DNA of 64,000 nucleotides. Origin: Campylobacter showae. GTDB lineage: Bacteria; Campylobacterota; Campylobacteria; Campylobacterales; Campylobacteraceae. The position numbers and the translations under genes are program-made. Below the pieces are notes generated by a model. It saw nothing but the letters and a program-made list of their open reading frames with translations. It was not told where the DNA came from and made no database searches. Location: contig NZ_CP012544.1 in the NCBI RefSeq assembly GCF_004803815.1, positions 1,116,001 through 1,180,000 of the forward strand, read 5' to 3'. Of the stretch, positions 9,264 through 18,979 are shown piece by piece; within the stretch, counting starts at the first letter, position 1; every line of letters begins with the position of its first letter.

Positions 9264-9955
9264 TCCGCGGCGTCCTTACTTTGCGTGTTTGCCGTAGCGA
9301 AAATTTCGGCTGCCTTTTTACTATAAACGCCGCCTTCAAAAACAAAAATCGGCGGTAAAATTTGAGCTAAGGATTTTGAGCTTTTTTTAGCCTCGATTAG
9401 TACCAAATTTGCCGCACCGCCCGATTTTGGATACACGAAACAAAGCCTAGTAAGCGTAAATTTAAACTCGCTCAAACAAAGCAAAATTTCAGATATACGC
9501 TTAGCGTCGTAGCAAAAACTAAAAACTCCGCGCGGCTTTAGCAGCGAATTTGCGCTACCCACAAGCTCTCTAAGGGGCAAATTTTCGCTGTATCTGGCGG
9601 TGCGCAGATGTTCGTTCTCGCTTTTTTTCGTGCCGTCGTGATAAAAAGGCGGGTTTGAGACGATGAGATCGTATCTTTTTTCGCTCTTAAATTTAGCAAA
9701 ATCAGCCGTTATGAACTCGGCTTCAAGCCCGTTTTGGCTAGCGTTTGCGGCGGCTAAATTTACGTTAGCTTCCAAAATATCGAGCAAGCTAAGCGAAATT
9801 TTAGGAAAATCACGCTTTAAAAGCAGTCCCAAAACCCCGCTACCGCAGCCAACCTCTAGCACCTCGCCGCGCACTCCGCCCTCACGGATAAAGTCATACA
9901 AAAACATCGTATCGCTGTTGTAGCGGTAGCCATTTTTGGGCTGAGTGATTATCAT
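9260..9955 (-). CDS. tRNA1(Val) N6-adenine methyltransferase-like protein
   Basis: A 231-residue SAM methyltransferase of the TrmN6/YfiC group. The SAM motif EVGCGSGVLGLLL is at about 37-49, and the N6-adenine signature NPPFY lies near residue 101. The family in E. coli modifies A37 of tRNA1(Val); the exact target here is inferred. The ATG at 9955 overlaps the end of the large coiled-coil gene by 4 bases, so the two are translationally coupled. Confidence 0.85.
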   Translation of the reverse strand: MIITQPKNGYRYNSDTMFLYDFIREGGVRGEVLEVGCGSGVLGLLLKRDFPKISLSLLDILEANVNLAAANASQNGLEAEFITADFAKFKSEKRYDLIVSNPPFYHDGTKKSENEHLRTARYSENLPLRELVGSANSLLKPRGVFSFCYDAKRISEILLCLSEFKFTLTRLCFVYPKSGGAANLVLIEAKKSSKSLAQILPPIFVFEGGVYSKKAAEIFATANTQSKDAAE

Positions 9956-11934
9956 CTATATACCTTGATGATAAATCCTTGCTTATCCTGAGAGGTGATG
10001 ATGTCATTGCTGTACGATATGCGCGAAAAGTCGCCGAATTCATCTTTTATCATCTCGCCGGCAACCTTGGCGCGCTCCTTGCCGATACCGAAATTTGCGT
10101 ATGAGTCGATTTTTTCAAGTTCGTCTTGCGGGATCACTTTTGCCGCTTTTGACGTTGCGATAAAGTTACCGCGGCTAACTATCGGCGTAATTTCAAAATA
10201 ATAATTTGAATTATAATTCTGCAAAAAGTCGCTTACTTTATTTTTGCAAACTTGCGTCGGTCTGTCTGAGCCTGCGCTCATATCCGAGCACTCGACCGAG
10301 GCGATGAAAACAACCTTTTTAGGCACTTCGGCTCTAAAATTTAGCTGGATGATCTTTTTTAGATTTTCATTTTCGCTCATTAGCTCTTCATTTTTGGTTA
10401 GTATCTGCGCCACTTCGCCCTTTGCGATGTTTTTTTGAGTACTTGTTTTAGCTAAATTTTCCTTCGTATCGCTTAGATCTTTAGCTCCGTCTTGTATCTG
10501 TTTTCTTAGAGTCGCGAGCTCTGCGTCTTTTTGCGTCAAAAGCTCATTTAAAGCGTCTAGTTGCTCTTTATTTTCCTTGGCCGTTTTGATGTCGTTTTCA
10601 ACTAAAGTCGTGATTTTGTTATTTAAAATTTTATAGTTTTGGATGTTTTTTTTACCAGCGGCGATCTCGTCCTCTAGCAGTTCTTTTTGGATATTTAGCG
10701 ACTCATTTAGCTCTGCAACCTTGGCTTCCGCACTTTGCAGTGAGCTATCTTTTTGCGAAATTTGATTTTCTAGTTCATAAATTTTACTCTTTAGTTCCGC
10801 CACGCTTTGCTCGGTTTCTTGGCGCTCGTTTTCAATCTGATTTTTTAGCTTTTCAAGCTCGGTTTTATATATAGCCTCGTTTTGTTCAATCTCTTTTTCA
10901 AATCCTTGTTTTTCTTTCTCGAGCTTTGCGGCTAACTCTTTATTAGTCGCGTTTAGCTCATCATTTATCGCTTTTAGCTTAGCTTTTGACTCGGCTTTTT
11001 TATTTGCGTTTTCAAGGCTCGCTTCAAGCTCGCTTATTTTTTTCTTGTCCGCGTCTCGTTCTTTTTCTAGGGCGGCGATCCTATTTTTAGATAAATTTTG
11101 AGCATTTAGAGCCTGAGCGTTGTATTCACTAGCGATCCTTTTTATCTCGCTATCTTTTAGGCCTAGCTCGTTTGCGAGCCTAGCATTTTCGCTCTTTAGT
11201 TTTGCGGTCTCTTCGTTTGCCGTTCTTAGTTCGCTTTCAAATTTGGCTTTAGTAGAAGTCGCTTCATTTTTTAGCTCGTCGTTTTGAGCTTCGAGTCTTT
11301 TTAGAGCATTTTGGCTTTCGTTTTGCGTTTTAGTGCTTGATTTGTCAAATTCGCTCTGCTTTTTTTCAAGCTCGGCTTTTAAGGTTTTGATCTCGCTGCG
11401 AAGAGAAGTCAAATTTTGCTCTAAATTTTTATTTTTCTCATTTTCTTCTTGCGCTTTGGCTAGTTTTTTATTTAGCTCGTCGATCGCGCTTATACGCTGT
11501 TTGTCGTTAGCGCTGGCGGCTTGTTTTCGCCTGGTTTCCAGCTCGGCTTTTTGATCGCTTAAGATATTTGAGATTTCTAGATTTTTGCTCACTAGATCGA
11601 CGTTATCGTCATAGAGTAGCTTATTTTGAGCGCGCAGGACGCGGATTTGCTCTTTTAGCTCGTCTTCGTCGCCTAAAATAGGCGCGTCCGTATAGTTCGC
11701 GTCTAAATTTTTAGCATATTTTTCCTGCGGCAAAGCTTGACTTGGGATAGCCGAATTTGTCTCATTCGTAGTACTTGCGCTTTCATTTTTAGATGCTTCT
11801 TCGACGTTCATTATCTGTACGGCAAGCTCCGTAGACTTTGCAGACGGTTTTGCAAACTCGAAATACAAATAATATCCGCCCAGCGTGAGCAAGCAACCGC
11901 AGATAAAAAATAAAACTAAATTTAACGCTCTCAA
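9952..11934 (-). CDS. Membrane-anchored coiled-coil protein with a possible OmpA-like C-terminus
   Basis: A 660-residue protein with one N-terminal membrane segment (residues 4-24), a disordered linker to about 85, and roughly 430 residues of near-continuous heptad coiled coil rich in E, K, N and Q. A globular domain of about 120 residues follows. In that domain the pattern ITPIVSRGNF...DSYANFGIGKERAKVAGEMI resembles the OmpA/MotB peptidoglycan-binding fold (Asp before, Arg in the RA motif), but the match is weak. Topology would be a periplasmic arm linking inner membrane to wall. The start is a TTG at 11934 with AGGA about 9 bases before; no ATG is close. Function unknown. Confidence 0.72.
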   Translation of the reverse strand: MRALNLVLFFICGCLLTLGGYYLYFEFAKPSAKSTELAVQIMNVEEASKNESASTTNETNSAIPSQALPQEKYAKNLDANYTDAPILGDEDELKEQIRVLRAQNKLLYDDNVDLVSKNLEISNILSDQKAELETRRKQAASANDKQRISAIDELNKKLAKAQEENEKNKNLEQNLTSLRSEIKTLKAELEKKQSEFDKSSTKTQNESQNALKRLEAQNDELKNEATSTKAKFESELRTANEETAKLKSENARLANELGLKDSEIKRIASEYNAQALNAQNLSKNRIAALEKERDADKKKISELEASLENANKKAESKAKLKAINDELNATNKELAAKLEKEKQGFEKEIEQNEAIYKTELEKLKNQIENERQETEQSVAELKSKIYELENQISQKDSSLQSAEAKVAELNESLNIQKELLEDEIAAGKKNIQNYKILNNKITTLVENDIKTAKENKEQLDALNELLTQKDAELATLRKQIQDGAKDLSDTKENLAKTSTQKNIAKGEVAQILTKNEELMSENENLKKIIQLNFRAEVPKKVVFIASVECSDMSAGSDRPTQVCKNKVSDFLQNYNSNYYFEITPIVSRGNFIATSKAAKVIPQDELEKIDSYANFGIGKERAKVAGEMIKDEFGDFSRISYSNDIITSQDKQGFIIKVYR

Positions 11935-11936
11935 CT

Positions 11937-12887
11937 CTATTTTTCCTTGATGTCTTGGATTACCTTATGCGCATGATTTAACGCGAGCACGATCGAGCCG
12001 CCGTTTTTTAGCACGATGTCGCCGCCGATATATAGGCCGGGCACGCTGCTTTCATAGTGCTCGTTTACGACCGGATCTTTATCCGCGTCGAGCTCAACTC
12101 CGCATTTTTGTAAAAAATCCACCGGAGTCGAGCCGCCGATAGCGTAGACGACCCTGTCGTAGACTCTGATTTTTCCATTTAAAAAGTGCACCCTCACGCG
12201 TCCGGATTCGTTTTCGATCTCGGTGATGTCGTGGTTTAGTCGCACTTTTAGCTTATTTGCTTTTTCTAGTTCCCACAGCGCCGTTACGTTTACGTCGTTT
12301 ACGCGGCTAAATTTATCCTTACGGTACGCCAGCGTAGTTTTGTTGTATTGGCATAGCTCGATGGCGTACTCTACGGCCGAGTTACCGCCGCCTACTACGA
12401 GGACTTTTTCGCCGCTAGAACAGGAGTTTAGGTTAAAATTTATAACATTATTTAGCGAAGGCGGGATTTTGTAGTCGGGTTTGTTAGGACGCCCCATTTT
12501 ACCGATACTTATCATCACGTTTTTAGCCTGATAGTCGCCTTTTGCGGTGTGCACGAAAAACAAACCATCCTTTTTCTTGACGCTTTCGACCTCGGAGTTA
12601 AACACGGCCTCGATCTTTTCCTCGTCTAGCAGCTTATCAAAATAATCAAGCGTGCTCTCTTTCGTGCCGTCCTCGAAAGACACGATGCCGTGGATGGTGC
12701 TATCCTGGCCTTTATACTCCTTATCCACGCGCTTATTGTCTTTGTAAAATTTTCTTATAGTTTGGCTGTGGTTGTCGCCCTTTTCGAGAAGCAAGACTTT
12801 TTTTAATCCGTTCGCCCTAGCCTCTACGACGGTCGCGATACCGCAAGGACCGCCGCCGATAACGATAATATCGTAAACATCGCTCAT
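11937..12887 (-). CDS. FAD/NAD(P)-dependent oxidoreductase, thioredoxin reductase-like fold
   Basis: A 316-residue flavoprotein. The FAD motif GGGPCG is at residues 11-16, the NAD(P) motif VVGGGNSAVEYAIEL near residue 165, and the late FAD contact GLYIGGDIVLKNGGS near 283. It lacks the redox CxxC of true thioredoxin reductase, as in YpdA-type or ferredoxin-NADP reductase relatives. The ATG at 12887 has GGAG 7 bases before it, so the shorter start is chosen over one 30 bases upstream. It is the first gene of the run leading to trpC. The C. jejuni relative (Cj0559) also has no assigned substrate. Confidence 0.85.
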   Translation of the reverse strand: MSDVYDIIVIGGGPCGIATVVEARANGLKKVLLLEKGDNHSQTIRKFYKDNKRVDKEYKGQDSTIHGIVSFEDGTKESTLDYFDKLLDEEKIEAVFNSEVESVKKKDGLFFVHTAKGDYQAKNVMISIGKMGRPNKPDYKIPPSLNNVINFNLNSCSSGEKVLVVGGGNSAVEYAIELCQYNKTTLAYRKDKFSRVNDVNVTALWELEKANKLKVRLNHDITEIENESGRVRVHFLNGKIRVYDRVVYAIGGSTPVDFLQKCGVELDADKDPVVNEHYESSVPGLYIGGDIVLKNGGSIVLALNHAHKVIQDIKEK

Positions 12888-13135
12888 TAATTTTCTCCGA
12901 TTTTGATAATTTTTCATTAATGTAGCGAAAATTGGATTAAATTTTAAGAAATTCGCGAAATTTGGGGCAAATTTAATTTAAAAGTGCAAAAAGCGGCTAA
13001 ATTTAAAAGAAAAAGGCTGGCGGGAGCAAATTTGACTCGTTTAGATTCCGTAAATTTACGAGCCAAATTTGAGCCTTGATAAATTTACAAATTTACAAAA
13101 GGGCGCAAATTTCATCAAATTTACGCCCGCTAAAG

Positions 13136-14473
13136 CTAAATTTTCTTTAAAAACTCTGCGATTAAAAACGCAAGTTCTAGCGACTGATCGGCGTTTAGGC
13201 GCGGGTCGCACTGCGTCTCGTATCTGTGAGCTAGATCATCCTCGTTTAGTTTAAACGACCCTCCGGTGCACTCGGTCACGTCCTGCCCCGTCATCTCTAG
13301 GTGCACGCCGCCGGCATGCGTGCCTTCTGCTCTATGTATCTCAAAAAAGCTCTGCACTTCGGCTAGAATTTTATCAAATTCGCGCGTCTTGTAGCCGTTT
13401 GCCGCCTTTATCGTGTTGCCGTGCATCGGATCGATGCTATAGACGATATTTAGGCCTTCGCGTTTTACTTCGCGTAGGATTTTCGGTAACCGCTCGCCGA
13501 TTTTATCAGCGCCCATTCTGATGATTACGTTTAGTCTGCCAGCTTCGTTTTTAGGATTTAGCGCATTTGCGAGCGCGACGACCTCCTGCGCGGTTGCGTT
13601 TGGTCCGATTTTGACGCCTAAAGGATTGTGTACGCCGCTTAGAAAATGCACGTGAGCGTCGTTTACGCCGCGCGTACGCTCGCCGATCCAGAGCATATGC
13701 GCCGAACAGTCGTACCAGTCGCCGGTAAGGCTATCCTCTCTAGTGAGCGCCTCCTCGTACGGCAGCAAAAGCGCCTCGTGCGAGGTGTAGACCTTAGTTT
13801 CGCTAAGCGCAGGAGTATTTGAGGCATTTATACCGCAAGCCCCCATAAACGCTAGAGTTTGGCTCAGCTGCCTAGCTAACTCGCCGTATTTAGCGTCAAG
13901 CTCGGGCTTTTTGATAAAGCCAAGATTCCAGCGATTTACCTCGTGCAGATCGGCTAGACCGCCGCGAGAAAAGGCGCGAAGAAGGTTCATTGTGGATGCG
14001 CTTTGATAATACGCTTCGATCATGCGATTTGGATCGGGCACGCGAGCCTCGGCACTAAATTCAAAACCGTTTATGATGTCGCCGCGGTAGCTGGGTAGCT
14101 TTACGCCGCCTTGCTCCTCGTAGTCCGAGCTTCTAGGCTTAGCAAACTGACCCGCCACGCGTCCTACTTTTACGACGGGGCAGCGTCCGGCAAAGGTTAA
14201 AACGATCGCCATTTGCAGCATCACTTTAAACATATCGCGGATATTTACGGCGTTAAAATTTAAAAAACTCTCCGCGCAGTCGCCGCCTTGGAGCAAAAAC
14301 GCCTCGCCGTTACAAACCTTGGCTAGGTCTTGTTTTAGGTTTCTAGCCTCGCCGGCAAAAACTAGTGGCGGCATCGTTTTTAGCTTATCCTCGGCCTTTT
14401 TTAGCAAGACTTCGTCGGGGTAGCTAGGCTGCTGTAAGATATTAAATTTTCTCCACGAATCTCTACTCCACAT
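13136..14473 (-). CDS. 3-deoxy-7-phosphoheptulonate synthase, class II (plant type)
   Basis: A 445-residue DAHP synthase, condensing phosphoenolpyruvate with erythrose 4-phosphate as the first step to chorismate. Class II signatures: [12 protein letters not shown] (residues 66-77), [12 protein letters not shown] (near 112), [17 protein letters not shown] and [15 protein letters not shown]. The ATG at 14473 gives [10 protein letters not shown] with AGG upstream; an in-frame extension of 58 residues is AT-rich, unlike the family and rejected. It stands alone and diverges from rarD across 163 bases. Confidence 0.95.
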   Translation of the reverse strand: MWSRDSWRKFNILQQPSYPDEVLLKKAEDKLKTMPPLVFAGEARNLKQDLAKVCNGEAFLLQGGDCAESFLNFNAVNIRDMFKVMLQMAIVLTFAGRCPVVKVGRVAGQFAKPRSSDYEEQGGVKLPSYRGDIINGFEFSAEARVPDPNRMIEAYYQSASTMNLLRAFSRGGLADLHEVNRWNLGFIKKPELDAKYGELARQLSQTLAFMGACGINASNTPALSETKVYTSHEALLLPYEEALTREDSLTGDWYDCSAHMLWIGERTRGVNDAHVHFLSGVHNPLGVKIGPNATAQEVVALANALNPKNEAGRLNVIIRMGADKIGERLPKILREVKREGLNIVYSIDPMHGNTIKAANGYKTREFDKILAEVQSFFEIHRAEGTHAGGVHLEMTGQDVTECTGGSFKLNEDDLAHRYETQCDPRLNADQSLELAFLIAEFLKKI

Positions 14474-14610
14474 CTTTAAACCTTTTTTAAAAATAACCCC
14501 GATTTTAACTAAAAGAACTTTTATTACAGATAAAATTTCAAATTTTACCCTCAAATTTGCCCTTGCTGCGCATTTTTGAGCCACATAAGCTTTGATTAAC
14601 GACAAATAAA

Positions 14611-14616
14611 TATAAT
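14611..14616 (+). promoter_or_regulatory. Candidate -10 box for rarD
   Basis: TATAAT lies 20 bases before the rarD ATG, in the divergent gap with the DAHP synthase. No good -35 is visible, which is normal for Campylobacter sigma-70 promoters. Confidence 0.45.
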
Positions 14617-14636
14617 TTCGCCAAAAAAGCGTAAAA

Positions 14637-15527
14637 ATGCAAGACAAAAATCAAACCAAAATCGGCTTCATCTACGGCCTGTCGGTCTTTATGATCTGGG
14701 GCGTTTTTCCTATTTATTTTAAACAACTCAGCGCGCTTTCGGCTACCGAGATCGTCGCTCACCGCATCGTCTGGTCGGTGCTGCTTTTGTTTTTGCTGCT
14801 CAAATTTGGCCGCAAACTAGGCGCCGCGGAGAAAATTCTAAGCAACAAGAAAACCACGTTTTGGCTATTTGTCACGGGAGTTCTCATCGCCGCTAACTGG
14901 TGGATCTACGTCTACGCCGTAAATATCGGTAAGATCGTGGAAACTAGCCTAGGATACTTCATAAATCCGCTCATAAATATGCTCCTTGGCGTGCTGATTT
15001 TAAAAGAAAAGCTATCGCGCGCGGGCAAATTTGCCATCGCTATCGTCTTCGTCGCTATCGGCGTGCAAATTTACGACGCGGGTGGCCTACCTATCATATC
15101 TATCATTTTGCCTATCACGTTTGGATTTTATTCGCTTATCAGAAAGCGCCTTAGTGTGCCATCTTTAGAGGGGCTTTTCGTCGAGACCGCGCTCATCGCT
15201 CCTATCGCGCTCGTCGCACTATTTTTCGTCGCCGCTAGCGGGCAAAATCACTTTAGTTTTTCGTGGTTTGGGCTCTTGATCGCTCTTTGCGGGCCTGCGA
15301 CCGTCGTGCCGCTTTTACTTTTTAACTCGGCGGCCACGAGGCTAAATTTAAGCACGATCGGCTATTTGCAGTATATCTCGCCTTCGATGCAACTTTTGCT
15401 TGCCGTTTTTTACTACGGCGAGCAGGTTAGCGCACTCAAAGCGCTATCGTTTTTGCTGATCTGGAGTGCGCTGGCGGCGGTTAGCTTTAGCGCGATTTAT
15501 AGCAAAAAAAGCAAAATTTCAGTATAA
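14637..15527 (+). CDS. rarD: RarD-type EamA-family transporter
   Basis: A 296-residue inner-membrane protein with about ten hydrophobic segments in two EamA repeats. RarD features are [18 protein letters not shown] at the N-terminus, [12 protein letters not shown] and [10 protein letters not shown] near residue 87. RarD proteins are associated with chloramphenicol sensitivity in E. coli and are presumed drug/metabolite exporters; the true substrate is unknown. The ribosome binding site is weak and the leader short. The next gene follows 30 bases later, so a shared transcript is possible. Confidence 0.88.
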   Translation: MQDKNQTKIGFIYGLSVFMIWGVFPIYFKQLSALSATEIVAHRIVWSVLLLFLLLKFGRKLGAAEKILSNKKTTFWLFVTGVLIAANWWIYVYAVNIGKIVETSLGYFINPLINMLLGVLILKEKLSRAGKFAIAIVFVAIGVQIYDAGGLPIISIILPITFGFYSLIRKRLSVPSLEGLFVETALIAPIALVALFFVAASGQNHFSFSWFGLLIALCGPATVVPLLLFNSAATRLNLSTIGYLQYISPSMQLLLAVFYYGEQVSALKALSFLLIWSALAAVSFSAIYSKKSKISV

Positions 15528-15557
15528 CCGCAAATTTAAATCTAAAAAGGAAAAACA

Positions 15558-16016
15558 ATGTCATCTATCGCATTTTACGCTGTCATCTGCGTCGTAGTCG
15601 CGCTCGTGCTCTACACGCAGATACAAAAAATAACGAGAAAGATCGACGAGAACGGCACTCTAGCAAACAACTCCCCAGAGGCCGTACGTCAAATTTCAGT
15701 GCAAAAGTACAAGGATTTTTGCGAGATAATAAACGGCGAGCTAAGAGAGCTAAAGATGAAAGCGCTCTACGACGACGCCCTAAAAAACGAGGATCTAAAA
15801 GAAAAATTTTTAGAAAGCCTAAGCGAGATGAGCAAAAAGCTGACGTTTATCGAGACGATGAACACCGCTAGAAATCCCAACAAATGGGAAAGCGAGCTCT
15901 TTGAGGTGCTTAGCCGCCTAGACGATCTCGTTACCGAAAATTTCAAAGACGGCGAGCGCGCGGGCGACGAGATTAGGGAGCGTCTGGGCGCGGAGTTTAG
16001 CAAGCTGCAAAATTAA
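15558..16016 (+). CDS. Small membrane-anchored protein of unknown function
   Basis: A 152-residue protein with one N-terminal membrane helix (SSIAFYAVICVVVALVLY, residues 2-19), then a charged, mostly helical domain containing predicted coiled coil (about residues 55-145). A good ribosome site (AAGGAAAAACA) precedes the ATG. It sits 67 bases before pyrB and may be co-transcribed with it. I recognise no named family. The topology suggests an inner-membrane anchored cytoplasmic or periplasmic helical domain. Confidence 0.75.
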   Translation: MSSIAFYAVICVVVALVLYTQIQKITRKIDENGTLANNSPEAVRQISVQKYKDFCEIINGELRELKMKALYDDALKNEDLKEKFLESLSEMSKKLTFIETMNTARNPNKWESELFEVLSRLDDLVTENFKDGERAGDEIRERLGAEFSKLQN

Positions 16017-16083
16017 ATCTTAAGTAAAAACGGGGTAATATCGCTTTTTTGATTTAACTCTATCTTTCTAAGGAAAAAAACGG

Positions 16084-17016
16084 ATGAGCTATACCAAAAA
16101 AGACCTCGTAACCGCTGCAAATTTAACCAAAGACGAAATTTACCATTTCCTAAATTTAGCCAAGGAGTTTAAGGCGCTAAACAACTCCGAGACCAAAAAA
16201 GCCAAGTCGCTCTACGGCAAAACGACCGTAAACGCCTTTTTCGAAAACTCGACTAGGACGCGAACGAGCTTTGAAATCGCGGCTAAGCGCCTAGGAGCCG
16301 ACGCTATAAATTTCACCGCCTCAAGCTCCAGCACCAAAAAGGGCGAGACGCTCATCGACACCGTCCGTAACATCGTCGCGATGAAAACGGACATCGTAGT
16401 AGTGCGCCACTACAGCTCGGGTGCGGCTAAATTTATAGCTGAAAATACCGATGCTCACGTCGTAAATGCCGGCGACGGACTAAACGAACACCCTAGCCAA
16501 GCGCTGCTTGATCTTTTTACTATACTGGAAAATCGCGGCAGCCTAGAAAATCTCACGGTCGCCATCATCGGCGATGTCTTTCACAGCCGCGTAGCGCGAT
16601 CAAATATCTACGTCCTAAAAACGCTCGGAGCCAAGGTTAAGCTCTTTGGCCCGCCGATGTTTTTAACGGGCATGGAGGCTTTTGGCTGTCAAATTTGCTC
16701 CGATATGCGTGGGGCCATCGAGGACTCGGACGTCATCATCATGCTGCGTATCCAACTCGAGCGCCAGGACGATGAGATCGCATTTCCGTCCGTACGTGAA
16801 TACTCCAAATTTTTTGGCCTAACCCAAGCCAAAATGAAATACGCCAAAGATGGCGTCATGATCCTACACCCAGGCCCGATAAACCGCGGCGTCGAGATAA
16901 ACTCCGACGTAGCCGACGATCCGCGCTACTCGCACGTGCTAAATCAGGTCGAAAACGGCGTCGCCGTCAGGATGGCGATCCTAGAAACTCTCATCAAAAA
17001 TAAAGGCGCAAAATGA
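16084..17016 (+). CDS. pyrB: Aspartate carbamoyltransferase catalytic chain
   Basis: A 310-residue enzyme that joins carbamoyl phosphate to aspartate in pyrimidine synthesis. The carbamoyl phosphate site ENSTRTRTSFE (residues 54-64) and HPSQALLDLF (near 138) are intact, as is HPGPINRGVEI near 261. The ribosome site AAGGAAAAAAACGG precedes the ATG. Its end overlaps pyrC in an ATGA junction, giving translational coupling. No pyrI regulatory subunit is present here. Confidence 0.97.
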   Translation: MSYTKKDLVTAANLTKDEIYHFLNLAKEFKALNNSETKKAKSLYGKTTVNAFFENSTRTRTSFEIAAKRLGADAINFTASSSSTKKGETLIDTVRNIVAMKTDIVVVRHYSSGAAKFIAENTDAHVVNAGDGLNEHPSQALLDLFTILENRGSLENLTVAIIGDVFHSRVARSNIYVLKTLGAKVKLFGPPMFLTGMEAFGCQICSDMRGAIEDSDVIIMLRIQLERQDDEIAFPSVREYSKFFGLTQAKMKYAKDGVMILHPGPINRGVEINSDVADDPRYSHVLNQVENGVAVRMAILETLIKNKGAK

Positions 17017-18293
17017 AAACTCTCATCAAAAACGGCACGATCGTAAATCATAACGGCTCACAAAAAGCAAACGTTCTGATAGATGGCGACAAGATAGCTC
17101 TCATCACCGCGGACGAACCTGCGGCCGATAAGATAATAGACGCTAGCGGCAAGCTAGTAATGCCTGGCCTAATCGATATGCACGTGCATTTTCGCGACCC
17201 CGGCCTTGAGTATAAAGACGACATAAACACGGGCTCAGAGACTGCTGTCGCGGGCGGCGTAACAACCTGCTGCCCGATGGCAAATACAAATCCCGTAAAC
17301 GACAACGCCGTCGTCACGCGCGATATGGTAGCTAAGGCAAAAGCTCGCGGCCTCATCGACCTGCTTCCTATCGGTGCGATAACTAGCAAGATGGATGGCA
17401 AAAAGTGCGTAGAGATGGGCGATATGACCGAGGCGGGCGCAGTGGCGTTTAGCGACGACGGTCTACCAGTAGCTAGCAGCGACGTGATGAGATACGCGCT
17501 TGAATACTCAAAGCACTTCGGTAGCTTCGTCATCAACCACTCTCAGGACTGCTCGCTATGCCGCGGCGGCCACATGAACGAGGGCCGCGTCTCGGCAATA
17601 CTAGGCATCAAGGGCATGCCGCGCGAGCAAGAAGAGATCATGGTTTCGCGCGATCTACTGCTAGCCAAGCTCACGGGCGGCCACATCCACATCGCGCACG
17701 TTAGCTCCGAGTGGTCGCTAAAGCTCATCGCACAGGCGCGCGCAGCCGGCATAAACGTGACCTGCGAGGCGACTCCGCACCACTTTACCTACACCGAGGA
17801 CGAGCTGCTAGGCTACGATACGAACTTTAAAATGTCGCCGCCGCTTCGCACCAAATCAGACGTAGAGGCAATCAGAGAGGGGTTAAAAAGCGGCCTAATC
17901 GACGTCATCGTGACCGACCACGCCCCGCACCATAACGACGAGAAATTTTTAGAATTCGACAAGGCACCGTTTGGAATACTCGGCCTGCAAACCCTCGTGC
18001 CTATGACGCTAGAGTTGGTAAACGACGGCGTGATAAGTATCGAGCAGATGGCGGCTCTGACGTCCTATAATGCAGCAAAAATTTTAAAACTAAAAGACAA
18101 AGGCGTGATCGCGGAGGGCTACCTCGCCGACATCGCGATAATCGATCCAAATTTCGAGTATCTATACGACAAAAGCCTAAATAAATCAAAATCCCAAAAC
18201 TCCCCGCTGCTAGGCAAAATGCTAAAAGGCGCGGCGGTAATCACGATAAAAAGCGGCAAAACGGTGTTTGAGTTTCCAAACGTAGTGGCGTGA
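17013..18293 (+). CDS. pyrC: Dihydroorotase, class I
   Basis: A 426-residue zinc amidohydrolase that cyclises carbamoyl aspartate. The metal motif HVHFRDPG is at about residues 58-65; CEATPHHFT and VTDHAPHH carry further metal ligands. The length and VNDNAVV/ISKMDGK segments fit class I (the type often paired with PyrB), unlike the shorter E. coli enzyme. It overlaps pyrB by 4 bases, consistent with a two-gene operon and possible enzyme association. Confidence 0.97.
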   Translation: MKTLIKNGTIVNHNGSQKANVLIDGDKIALITADEPAADKIIDASGKLVMPGLIDMHVHFRDPGLEYKDDINTGSETAVAGGVTTCCPMANTNPVNDNAVVTRDMVAKAKARGLIDLLPIGAITSKMDGKKCVEMGDMTEAGAVAFSDDGLPVASSDVMRYALEYSKHFGSFVINHSQDCSLCRGGHMNEGRVSAILGIKGMPREQEEIMVSRDLLLAKLTGGHIHIAHVSSEWSLKLIAQARAAGINVTCEATPHHFTYTEDELLGYDTNFKMSPPLRTKSDVEAIREGLKSGLIDVIVTDHAPHHNDEKFLEFDKAPFGILGLQTLVPMTLELVNDGVISIEQMAALTSYNAAKILKLKDKGVIAEGYLADIAIIDPNFEYLYDKSLNKSKSQNSPLLGKMLKGAAVITIKSGKTVFEFPNVVA

Positions 18294-18322
18294 TCCGATC
18301 AAATTTAGCATAAATTTGAAAT

Positions 18323-18979
18323 TTGACTTTGCGGCGGTTGAGGCTGCCGCGAGGTCAAATTTTAACAACGACTAAAATAAAATTTAAAACCATAAGGCGA
18401 GTATCGCAAAATAAACCCGCGACCAAAATTGTCAAAAATACAAAAGAGCAGTTTCTTAAAAACATTTTTATCGCTTATTTTGTTGCCTCTTTCGGGATTT
18501 TTATCATCCCCGAGGATATATTATCTAGTTGCAAAATTTGCCGCGATTTCGTAGCGGCTATGAAGCACATCCTTCCAAATATCCAAATTTTTAGCGATAT
18601 AAGTCCGTTTAAGCAAGAGATACAATTTTACACAAGCTATATGTGGGTGCTTGGGCTGCTACTGGCGATAATTTTGAGTGCATTATTCATTATGTCCGGT
18701 AAACGCAAAGCTCCGAACATAAGCTGGCCGATATCGATGCTTGGTCTTATACTTAGCACATTTATTATATATGATTATTTCTTTGGTTGCGTAGGCGTAG
18801 ACGGCATAGTTTTACGCGACGGAACTCGCACCCAGATAACCTTTGATACAAAATTTGAAATATTTGCCGCCATAACGGTTTTTCAACTTTTTTTCTCTTT
18901 ACTTGGACTGTTTTTATCGGTCGTCTTGTTGCGAGATTTATTTTTTAAGATTTTCTACAGAGAAAAAGAGAGCAAATAA
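18323..18979 (+). CDS. Four-helix membrane protein of unknown function
   Basis: Up to 218 residues with four hydrophobic segments (about 49-67, 107-127, 135-155, 185-210) and a basic N-terminus. No ATG lies ahead of the first helix; the frame opens with TTG codons at 18323, 18329 and 18338, none with a good ribosome site. The true start is therefore unsure, or the gene has lost its 5' end. Two cysteines (SSCKICRDF) lie in the first loop. No family recognised. It follows pyrC by 30 bases. Confidence 0.55.
   Translation: MTLRRLRLPRGQILTTTKIKFKTIRRVSQNKPATKIVKNTKEQFLKNIFIAYFVASFGIFIIPEDILSSCKICRDFVAAMKHILPNIQIFSDISPFKQEIQFYTSYMWVLGLLLAIILSALFIMSGKRKAPNISWPISMLGLILSTFIIYDYFFGCVGVDGIVLRDGTRTQITFDTKFEIFAAITVFQLFFSLLGLFLSVVLLRDLFFKIFYREKESK

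Noticed and set aside
17048-17536. Frame opposite pyrC
   Set aside because: Antisense shadow of a strong gene.
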